NCBI GenBank assembly: GCA_910588895.1
Contig: CAJUSS010000100.1
Coordinates: forward strand, 1 to 13,175
Length of the DNA stretch: 13,175 nucleotides
Direction: 5' to 3'
Source of the DNA: an uncultured Lachnospiraceae bacterium
Lineage (GTDB): Bacteria; Bacillota; Clostridia; Lachnospirales; Lachnospiraceae
Shown: positions 7,655 through 13,175 of the stretch, in pieces
Numbering within the stretch: position 1 is the stretch's first letter
Layout of the letters: each line of letters starts with the position of its first letter
Translations under genes and position numbers: made by a program
The notes under the pieces: generated by a model
Database searches by the model: none
What the model was told of the DNA's origin: nothing
What the model saw: the letters and a program-made list of their open reading frames with translations, nothing else

Positions 7655-8098
7655 TTAGCGTTCGGATCCGGGATGAGGAGCCCCCTTTGCCTTCCAGGCC
7701 TGCAGATCTGCTTTTTTGTAGTCTGCATAGCTTGCGAGGGCATTTTTTAACCCCATCGTGGCCAGGACCGAAAAATAAAAGAGCTGGTCGTCTAAGTCGC
7801 CGTCGTCAGAGAGCCTTTCCGCGATCTGACCGGGACCTAAAAGCTCCGCGGCCATGATGGCCTGATCCTTTGCCAGCGCACAGATGCAGGCTGCGCAGGC
7901 CTTTAAGGCATCCGGGCAGTCCGCGGAGGGGGTGTAGCCGATCTGGGTGATGATGTCGCGGTGGGTGGTAAAGGCGATGGAGAACAAAGTCTGTCCATCC
8001 TGGCCGATGACCTCTCCGAGAGCCTGCAGTGGAGAGGGCGTGACACAGTATACCGGCGAAGTGGAATAATGCTGCAGTTTAGATGGGGAGGCAGACAT
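7655..8098 (-). CDS. NifU-like iron-sulfur scaffold family protein, divergent
   Basis: This 147-residue product starts at the complement of 8096-8098 with aaaggagt as ribosome site about 8 bases upstream. The layout follows the NifU/IscU N-terminal fold: a YSTSPVY segment near residue 15, a strand region around QTLFSIAFTTHRDI, then CPDALKACAACICAL (61-75), where scaffold proteins have their central Cys and helix. Then GPGQIAERL precedes a segment ending FYFSVLATMGLKNALASY (107-124), corresponding to the family's HCSxLAxxALKxAIxxY. The third scaffold Cys is replaced (FYFS) and the early CG motif is not recognisable, whereas Cys61/68/71/73 cluster in the middle. It may therefore be a non-canonical scaffold or a cluster-independent relative. 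Proteins of this type occur near molybdenum hydroxylase genes in anaerobes, which suits the neighbourhood, but a role in the complex upstream is inference. Confidence 0.6.
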   Translation of the reverse strand: MSASPSKLQHYSTSPVYCVTPSPLQALGEVIGQDGQTLFSIAFTTHRDIITQIGYTPSADCPDALKACAACICALAKDQAIMAAELLGPGQIAERLSDDGDLDDQLFYFSVLATMGLKNALASYADYKKADLQAWKAKGAPHPGSER

Positions 8099-8190
8099 AG
8101 AAGGGACTCCTTTCGTGTAGTGCGGATGAAAAAGTGATGGGATCAGGCAGGGTGGGACCGGATAGGTCGGATGACCTGATCGATAGGGAC

Positions 8191-8219
8191 ATTATAGCGG
8201 ACGAGGGAAGAGATGTCAA
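8191..8219 (-). promoter_or_regulatory. Perfect consensus sigma-A promoter for the NifU-like gene
   Basis: Read on the - strand, TTGACA (complement of 8214-8219) and TATAAT (complement of 8191-8196) both match consensus exactly with a 17-base spacer. The expected start near 8184 leaves an untranslated leader of about 85 bases before the start codon at 8098. The leader contains a short hairpin, aggtc/gacct with a 4-base loop. Confidence 0.8.
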
Positions 8220-8250
8220 TAGAAAGAGCGGGATACGGAAGGAGGAGCAG

Positions 8251-8607
8251 ATGGCAGAGGAACAGATGGGAGCAGAAGGAAAAGGAAAAGCGGCGGAGAC
8301 CGATCTGGAAGAGCGGGTGGAAGCGGAGAGGATCACCTTGGTGGATGATAAGGGGGAGGAGTACGACTTCCTGATCCTGGACCGGTTCCGGTTGGGCAAA
8401 AAGAGCTATCTGGCGCTGGCCTCCTGCGATGAGAAGACGGATATGGGCCATGGGGATGATCCGGGAGAGGCCAATGATATCACCGTCGTCTGGGAAGGGG
8501 AGACCGGCGGGGAACGTTCGTTCTTCGCGGTCACGGACGCCGATGAGCTGTTGGCGGTGGCAAAGGTGGTGGAGGAACGTTTTGGGCATCTGGGCGGCCC
8601 TGTCTAG
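8251..8607 (+). CDS. DUF1292 family protein
   Basis: ATG 8251 gives 118 residues and has an ideal AAGGAGG ribosome site at 8239-8245. An upstream ATG at 8134 is in frame but would place the start across the opposing promoter and has no comparable site, so the shorter form is preferred. After a charged N-terminus (residues 1-25), the region ERITLVDDKGEEYDFLILD, then LGKKSYLALASCDE and, after an acidic linker, DITVVWEGETGGERSFFAV ending in a helix (ADELLAVAKVVEERF), is the DUF1292 pattern of small acidic Firmicute proteins. The function is unknown. It is divergent from the NifU-like gene and is followed by a terminator, so it is probably a single-gene transcript. No membrane segment is seen. 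Confidence 0.8.
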   Translation: MAEEQMGAEGKGKAAETDLEERVEAERITLVDDKGEEYDFLILDRFRLGKKSYLALASCDEKTDMGHGDDPGEANDITVVWEGETGGERSFFAVTDADELLAVAKVVEERFGHLGGPV

Positions 8608-8643
8608 AGCCTCCATCTCTCCATTTAGAGTGCGGCCTTGAGC

Positions 8644-8686
8644 GGCTGTCCGATGTCTGCATAGCAGATGGAGGGCAGCCTTTTAT
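8644..8686 (+). terminator. Rho-independent terminator of the DUF1292 gene
   Basis: ggctgtcc (8644-8651) pairs with gggcagcc (8673-8680) with one G-U pair. An inner stem tctgc/gcaga with a 3-base loop sits above an internal loop. ttttat follows at 8681. It starts 36 bases after the DUF1292 stop. Confidence 0.7.
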
Positions 8687-8732
8687 CGTTCACGAAAAGT
8701 CTAGTCGGCGGCATATGGAGGGACATTTTAGA

Positions 8733-8761
8733 TTGATATTGTATACTTATTGTAGTACGAT
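8733..8761 (+). promoter_or_regulatory. Candidate promoter of the DUF1349 gene
   Basis: TTGATA (8733-8738) and TACGAT (8756-8761) have an exact 17-base spacer in an AT-rich stretch about 105 bases before the DUF1349 start. The -10 box matches consensus at four of six positions. A tatact at 8742-8747 is an alternative -10 without a good -35. Confidence 0.45.
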
Positions 8762-8867
8762 AGAAGAAAAAGAAAGAAGGGACCGATCATGCCGATCCCT
8801 GCACCGACACAGATCAGGATGACAGAAAGCAAAGGATCATAAATAAAACCATTAGGAGGAAACAAAG

Positions 8868-9479
8868 ATGAAAGTTAATGCAAAAGAAATGAAATGGATC
8901 AGGGCACCAAAGCAGTACGAGGTCACAGAGGATAGAGTAGAGATCATTACAGAGCCACATACAGATCTCTGGCAGAGGACGTATTATCATTTTAGAAATG
9001 ATAATGCTCCTGTTCTGCAATTGGAAACAGATGAACAGTTCTTCTCATTTGTGGTAAAAACGGATCTTGATGCGAAAGTCCGCTATGATCAGAGTGGTAT
9101 CGTAATGTATCTTGACAGTGACAACTGGTTAAAGGCTTCTCTAGAATATGAAAATGATAAGATCCAGCGTCTTGGAAGTGTGGTAACAAACAATGGATAT
9201 TCGGATTGGTCTTCTGTAGATGTTGATGCCGCTATCAAGTCTATGTGGTTCAGATTAAGCCGTAGAGAGGACGATTTTTGCATTGAAAATTCCGTAGATG
9301 GCGTGGATTTTAAACAGATGCGGATCTGTCACATGTTTAACGCAAAGGAAAAGATCTCTTTTGGCATTTATGCCTGCAGCGCGGAAGACTCTGCATTTAA
9401 GGCCTCATTTACGGATATGGAGATGACAGGATGCAAATGGCTTGCCCATGATGGCCAGGCTCCTGATGAAGAAATTTAG
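8868..9479 (+). CDS. DUF1349 family protein (concanavalin-like fold)
   Basis: The 203-residue product belongs to the DUF1349 family, whose members have a beta-sandwich fold and are cytoplasmic proteins of unknown or sugar-related role. Recognisable family segments are the FFSFVVKTDLDAKVRYDQSG strand pair, YLDSDNWLKASLEYE, LGSVVTNNGYSDWSSVD, FRLSRREDDFCIENSVDG, FKQMRICHM and FGIYACS near the end. The length is typical and no signal peptide is present. ATG 8868 has aggagg at 8854-8859. The codon choice is richer in A/T (for example GAT, AAA, TTT) than the genes to either side, consistent with separate acquisition. It has its own likely promoter; its stop overlaps the stop of a relic on the opposite strand. 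Confidence 0.88.
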   Translation: MKVNAKEMKWIRAPKQYEVTEDRVEIITEPHTDLWQRTYYHFRNDNAPVLQLETDEQFFSFVVKTDLDAKVRYDQSGIVMYLDSDNWLKASLEYENDKIQRLGSVVTNNGYSDWSSVDVDAAIKSMWFRLSRREDDFCIENSVDGVDFKQMRICHMFNAKEKISFGIYACSAEDSAFKASFTDMEMTGCKWLAHDGQAPDEEI

Positions 9480-9661
9480 AGTTTTACCGGAAAGGAGTAA
9501 AGGGGGACAGCCGATCCGCGAACACTCCTGATGTAGTCCGGCATTTCAGGCGTGATCTTGAGCTTGTGCCGGAGGTTGCTGGCATGATCATTGATCGCCC
9601 TGCGGGAGTAGGAGCCAAGATTTTCGTGCCATCCCCGGTCCATTTCCCGAACGCATGGGCA
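9476..9661 (-). pseudogene. Fragment of an OmpR-type response regulator, C-terminal winged helix
   Basis: Read on the - strand from 9661 to the TAA at 9476-9478, the frame gives a ~61-residue piece containing SYSRRAINDHASNLRHKLK and then ITPEMPDYIRSVRGS. This follows the OmpR/PhoB DNA-binding pattern: a V/I-x-x-H-x-S-N-L-R-x-K-L recognition helix, then a PxYIxTVRGxGY wing. A TAG (complement of 9662-9664) closes the frame upstream, and no receiver domain or remaining effector domain is seen. The final GxGY is replaced by GSAVPLY. It is a decayed remnant of a larger gene, in a low-GC patch. Confidence 0.6.
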
Positions 9662-9819
9662 CTATCTTTCAAAACGGTGGTGCTCTATTTTCTGTGTATC
9701 ATATCGCTTATTTCTGCTTCTGACACCCTATACTAATACGCTCACAGAAACATAGCTTGAAACACTGTGGGGCTATACGGGAAAGCGGAGGGAAAAACGC
9801 ACGGCAGACAAACAATTGA

Positions 9820-10014
9820 ATATGGACGATCACCCTTGAACAGTTCCGTATGCTGATCGCCTGCGGGAATGACAGCCACAACAACCAGATAAGAGTGACA
9901 AAAAGCGGCATGATCTATCGTTCGATGCTCATTCCAGTGGCTATGGAACTGGCCAGTCTGTGTCTGGGGGATAAAAGGGAGAGTCATACGGCAGGGGCGG
10001 ATCGGATAGGATAG
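9820..10014 (+). other. Possible gene remnant or short ORF of unknown function
   Basis: Between TGA 9817 and TAG 10012 the frame reads WTITLEQFRMLIACGNDSHN, then NQIRVTKSGMIYRS and on to MELASLCLGDKRES. The composition is protein-like and the NQIRVTKSG-x-x-Y stretch looks conserved, but the first ATG is at 9850 with no ribosome site, so it is more likely the inner or 3' part of a broken gene than an intact one. I do not recognise the family. The rest of 9662-9819 and 10015-10045 shows no gene or clear promoter. Confidence 0.3.
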
Positions 10015-10045
10015 CGGTGAGGAGAGATGCTAAAGGCTGGATGTT

Positions 10046-11758
10046 ATGGAAGATCAAAAGGTGGATGAGCTGTTGAACCTGGCTATGGAGGCTACAGAGG
10101 AGGAGCGGGAAAAGTCGATCGATCTGGAGACCGGGTACGATGCCCGCGATAAGACCTGGGAGCTGATCGTGCGGTATACGGGGAGCTTAGATGAGGTCTA
10201 TGCCATGGGGATCAGGGGGGAGGAGCTGTTAGGCGGCTATGCGGTGCTCTATGTGCCCCAGGAGTCGATCGGGGCGGTCAGCGCATTGCCCCAGATCAGC
10301 TATATCGAAAAACCAAAGAGGCTGTTTTTTGCCGTTTACCGGGCAAGGGCGGCTTCTTGTCTTACGCCTGTGCAGGATGGGGGACTGGGCCTTAGCGGGG
10401 AAGGAGTGCTGGTGGCGGTCTTGGACTCGGGGATCGACTACCTGCACCCGGACTTTCGCAACGCAGACGGCAGCACTCGGATCTTGTACCTGTGGGACCA
10501 GGTGCTGGACCAGGTCTTTGACCGGGAGGCGATCGATGAGGCGCTGCAGGCCGCCGATCAGGGAGGACAAAAAGCCGCTCTCCGGCTGGTCCCTTCTGTG
10601 GACTTAAGCGGTCATGGGACAGCGGTGGCGGGGATCGCGGCGGGGAACGGCAGGGAGAGCCAGGGGCGGTATCGGGGCGTGGCTTACGAGAGCCAGCTCC
10701 TGGTGGTGAGGCTGGGGACACCGGATCTTCAGGGCTTTCCCAGGACCACCCAGCTGATGCGTGCCCTGGACTTTGTCCTTAAAAAGGGGGTGGAGTTTGG
10801 GCGGCCAGTGGCGGTCAACATCAGTTTTGGGAACACCTATGGCTCCCACGATGGGACCAGCCTGTTAGAGACCTTTATCGACGGAGCTGCAGATTTTGGG
10901 CGGGATGTGATCGTGGTGGGCACTGGGAACGAAGGCGGCAGCGGAGGGCACGCCTCGGGGTATCTTAAGACGGGGCAGAGGTCGGAGATCCTTCTTTCCG
11001 TGGCTCCTTATGAGACAGCCTTGAGCATACAGCTTTGGAAATCCTTTGCCGATCAGTTTAAGGTATCCCTCATGGCGCCCTCCGGGGAGGTGCTGGGCCC
11101 CTTTTCGGAACGTCTGGGCGCGCAGCGTTTTCCCTATGGGGGGACCCAGATCCTGGTCTACTATGGGAGCCCCAGCCCCTATAGCCAGGCGCAGGAGATC
11201 TACATGGACTTTGTCCCTAAGGCTGACTATATCGACAGCGGGATCTGGAGGATCTTGTTAGAGCCGGTGCGGCTGGTCACCGGCCGCTATGATCTTTGGC
11301 TCCCTTCCCACAAGATCTTAAACCCATCCACACGTTTTCTGGCCTCCTCACCGGAGATCACCCTGACTATCCCATCCACCGCCGCAAAGGCGATCTCTGT
11401 GGGGGCCTATGATCCGACTTACCAGGCCTATGCACAATTTTCCGGGCGTGGCTACACTCGGCTGACCGACCAGGTGAAGCCGGAGCTTACAGCTCCGGGG
11501 ACCGATATCGTGACGGTCTTTGCTGGAGGAGGGTATGAGAGCGTGACTGGGACTTCCTTTGCGGCGCCTTTTGTGACGGGGACGGCGGCGCTGATGATGG
11601 AGTGGGGGGTGGTGCGGGGGAACGATCCGTATCTGTATGGGGAGAAGGTGAAGGCTTACCTGATCCGCGGGGCCAGGCAGCTGCCCGGGTTTGAGGTGTG
11701 GCCTAATCGGGAGCTGGGGTATGGGGTGCTTTGTGCCGAAAGTAGTCTACCGGGGTAG
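10046..11758 (+). CDS. S8 family serine peptidase (subtilase), Csp-like, cytoplasmic type
   Basis: The 570-residue product is a subtilisin-fold protease with all catalytic residues visible: Asp127 in VAVLDSGIDYLHPDF, His190 in SGHGTAVAGIAAG, oxyanion Asn295 in GTGNEGG and Ser504 in GTSFAAPFVTG. Residues 1 to about 100 form a prodomain-like region without a signal peptide or membrane segment. Between Asn295 and Ser504 lies a ~150-residue beta-rich insert (about 310-460), as in the Csp germination proteases and their clostridial paralogues, where it is a jelly-roll domain. The intact triad argues against a CspC-like pseudoprotease. Germination Csp proteins are one possibility; many Lachnospiraceae carry paralogues of unknown role, and no spore gene is nearby. 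ATG 10046 has aaagg at 10032-10036. There is no clear terminator after the stop. Confidence 0.9.
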   Translation: MEDQKVDELLNLAMEATEEEREKSIDLETGYDARDKTWELIVRYTGSLDEVYAMGIRGEELLGGYAVLYVPQESIGAVSALPQISYIEKPKRLFFAVYRARAASCLTPVQDGGLGLSGEGVLVAVLDSGIDYLHPDFRNADGSTRILYLWDQVLDQVFDREAIDEALQAADQGGQKAALRLVPSVDLSGHGTAVAGIAAGNGRESQGRYRGVAYESQLLVVRLGTPDLQGFPRTTQLMRALDFVLKKGVEFGRPVAVNISFGNTYGSHDGTSLLETFIDGAADFGRDVIVVGTGNEGGSGGHASGYLKTGQRSEILLSVAPYETALSIQLWKSFADQFKVSLMAPSGEVLGPFSERLGAQRFPYGGTQILVYYGSPSPYSQAQEIYMDFVPKADYIDSGIWRILLEPVRLVTGRYDLWLPSHKILNPSTRFLASSPEITLTIPSTAAKAISVGAYDPTYQAYAQFSGRGYTRLTDQVKPELTAPGTDIVTVFAGGGYESVTGTSFAAPFVTGTAALMMEWGVVRGNDPYLYGEKVKAYLIRGARQLPGFEVWPNRELGYGVLCAESSLPG

Positions 11759-11936
11759 AAAGTAAGGGGGATCTTGAGATGATAATAAATATGAATGATG
11801 ATTTCTAAAACAAAGAAAAATCCATGAAGTGATCGAAAGAACTTATGTTCGAAAAAAGATTGAAGAAACAGAGGTAACATGATATACTTTTACATAGAAA
11901 ATAAGATCTTGATCAGTACAGTGTGGGAGAAAAAGG
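11759..11936. other. AT-rich intergenic region without a recognisable gene
   Basis: No clear terminator or promoter is visible. On the + strand 11802-11882 is an open stretch ending HEVIERTYVRKKIEETEVT before TGA. It looks like protein sequence but has no start codon, and may be the tail of another broken gene. The base composition drops sharply from that of the subtilase gene. Confidence 0.35.
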
Positions 11937-12262
11937 ATGAGAAGAAATAAAGTGATCGTGGTGCAAAATATCAATATTACTGTTTCAGAGGAAAATTTTG
12001 ACGATTATATCTGTATAACTGATATTGCAAAAGCCAAAGTTGGCGAGTCCAGAGGAGCAGATGTTGTAAATTTGCTTCGGCGATCAGGGAAGCAGATGTT
12101 TTGAATGTTGCATTATTCGGATCTACTGCAAAAGCATGGAGGGATGAAGATCCTGGATTGGCAAAAAAGAATAATGTGAGAGACTTCGCTTCGATCAACG
12201 AACTTACAGTTTTATCCAACCTGGAAACTTGGCGGGAGGCCATATGGAGATGGAACAGATGA
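11937..12262 (+). pseudogene. KilA-N domain protein, internally deleted and frameshifted
   Basis: ATG 11937, with gggag/aagg upstream, opens a 55-codon frame ending at TGA 12102. It includes ITVSEENFDDYICITDIAK, the N-terminal pattern of KilA-N phage/plasmid DNA-binding proteins (xxDYIxxTDIAK). From about 12068 the next frame (frame 2) reads READVLNVALFGSTAKAWRD, NNVRDFASINELTVLSNLE, which matches the C-terminal part of the same family (EADxLNVALFGxTAKxWR, GNxRDxAxIxQLxVLSNLE). Intact members have roughly 250-280 residues, so the middle 150 or so are missing and the two ends are joined out of frame. The C-terminal frame runs into the start of rarA and ends at TGA 12260. A phage or plasmid remnant beside rarA is the simplest reading. 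Confidence 0.72.
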
Positions 12263-13175
12263 CACTTTTTGAACGAGAGGATACCATGCCCTTAGCGGCG
12301 CGCCTGCGCCCGCAGACTTTAGAGGAGTTTGTGGGCCAGGCCCATCTGCTGGGCAAGGGGAAGGTCCTGCGCCGTTTGATCGAGAGCGACCATATCTCCT
12401 CTATGATCTTCTGGGGACCGCCCGGGGTGGGGAAGACCACATTGGCCCGTGTGATCGCAAATAGGACCGATGCCGCTTTTATCGATTTTTCGGCGGTCAC
12501 CAGCGGGATCAAGGAGATCCGGACGGTCATGCAGAAGGCGGAGGAGAACCGGAGATATGGGGAAAAGACCATCGTGTTCGTGGATGAGATCCACCGTTTC
12601 AACAAGGCCCAGCAGGATGCCTTCCTCCCGTTCGTGGAAAAGGGGAGCATCATCTTGATCGGTGCGACCACAGAGAACCCCTCCTTTGAGATCAACAGCG
12701 CGTTGCTGTCACGCTGCAAGGTATTTGTCATGCAGGGACTGGGAAAGGAGGATCTGGTGACGCTCCTTTCCCGCGCTCTATCCGACCCAAAAGGGTTTGG
12801 CAGACAGAACGTGGCGATCGCGCCGGACATGCTGGAGATGATCGCGGAGTTTGCCGGCGGCGATGCCCGGACGGCCCTATCCACCCTGGAGATGGTGGTC
12901 CTGAACGGGGAGATGGATGCCGATAAGATCACGGTGACCACCAAGACATTGGAGCAGTGTATCGCAAAAAGATCCTTGCTCTACGATAAAAAGGGGGAGG
13001 AGCATTATAACCTGATCTCCGCACTCCACAAATCCATGCGAAATTCCGATCCGGACGCGGCGGTCTATTGGCTGGCCCGTATGCTGGAGGCGGGAGAGGA
13101 TCCGCTGTATGTGGCAAGGCGCCGCAAACAGCTGTGGGATTACATAGACTCCTACGAGGCCGACATCTTCAAGGC
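12244..13175 (+). CDS. rarA: RarA/MgsA replication-associated recombination AAA+ ATPase, 5' part
   Basis: The frame is open to the window end, giving about 310 residues of a protein usually near 420-440. RarA acts at stalled replication forks, interacting with single-strand binding protein. Seen here: PLAARLRPQTLEEFVGQAHL near the N-terminus, Walker A GPPGVGKTT (58-66), Walker B VFVDEIHRFNKAQQD (Asp114, Glu115), sensor-1 region GATTENPSFE (140-149), arginine finger in SRCKVF (Arg157), then GGDARTALSTLE and the DKKGEEHYNLISALHKSMR segment that leads to the tetramerisation domain. Start codons at 12244, 12250 and 12259 are in frame; gggagg at 12234-12239 is close to the first two, so 12244 or 12250 is likely. 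The start overlaps the end of the KilA-N remnant frame. Confidence 0.93.
   Translation, partial: MEMEQMTLFEREDTMPLAARLRPQTLEEFVGQAHLLGKGKVLRRLIESDHISSMIFWGPPGVGKTTLARVIANRTDAAFIDFSAVTSGIKEIRTVMQKAEENRRYGEKTIVFVDEIHRFNKAQQDAFLPFVEKGSIILIGATTENPSFEINSALLSRCKVFVMQGLGKEDLVTLLSRALSDPKGFGRQNVAIAPDMLEMIAEFAGGDARTALSTLEMVVLNGEMDADKITVTTKTLEQCIAKRSLLYDKKGEEHYNLISALHKSMRNSDPDAAVYWLARMLEAGEDPLYVARRRKQLWDYIDSYEADIFK

Noticed and set aside
8134..8250. Upstream start for the DUF1292 gene
   Set aside because: It covers the consensus promoter of the divergent gene, lacks a comparable ribosome site and adds residues outside the family pattern.
10027..10068. 13-codon ORF (MLKAGCYGRSKGG) overlapping the subtilase start
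   Set aside because: Its aggag is only 2 bases from the ATG, too close to work well, and nothing suggests a regulatory peptide.
1..13175. CRISPR arrays, tRNA or rRNA genes, intact insertion sequences
   Set aside because: No regularly spaced repeats, cloverleaf-like segments or transposase with terminal repeats were seen on reading through both strands.

Overview
The window looks like chromosomal DNA of a GC-rich anaerobic Firmicute, probably Clostridia and plausibly Lachnospiraceae. This is inferred from family content (propionate CoA-transferase type enzyme, DUF1292, DUF1349, Csp-like subtilase, RarA), strong AGGAGG-type ribosome sites and near-exclusive ATC for Ile. Two lower-GC patches (about 8,690-10,010 and 11,760-12,240) break the pattern and carry gene fragments.

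Bases 1-4816 form a tight operon on the + strand: the C-terminal part of a molybdopterin-binding hydroxylase subunit, a 789-residue FAD subunit with a complete GltD-type oxidoreductase nested inside it, and a class I CoA-transferase. The FAD subunit resembles 4-hydroxybenzoyl-CoA reductase beta, including its iron-sulfur loop. The likely theme is a molybdenum enzyme acting on a CoA thioester, with electrons exchanged with NAD(P)H through the nested module. The substrate is unknown, and the 2Fe-2S subunit and the rest of the Mo subunit would lie upstream.

After a 100-base palindrome-rich gap comes an NRPS-like adenylation enzyme (4920-6517). It is split by a one-base frameshift and carries an in-frame 24-bp tandem repeat. 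A TetR-like regulator (6549-7334) and a 65-residue protein follow, all on the + strand. A NifU-like protein (7655-8098) is on the - strand with a perfect consensus sigma-A promoter. A DUF1292 protein (8251-8607) with a terminator is divergent from it.

The first AT-rich patch holds a DUF1349 protein (8868-9479), a relic of an OmpR-type response regulator C-terminus on the - strand, and a short unplaced ORF. A 570-residue cytoplasmic subtilase with intact catalytic residues (10046-11758) follows. The second AT-rich patch holds a KilA-N gene reduced to its two ends. The window closes with the start of rarA/mgsA (12244 to the edge).

The most interesting feature is the nested fusion at 828-3197. 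The insertion lies inside the cysteine loop that binds the 4Fe-4S cluster in 4-hydroxybenzoyl-CoA reductase beta, and the oxidoreductase's own cysteine motifs are divided between the two ends of the insert.
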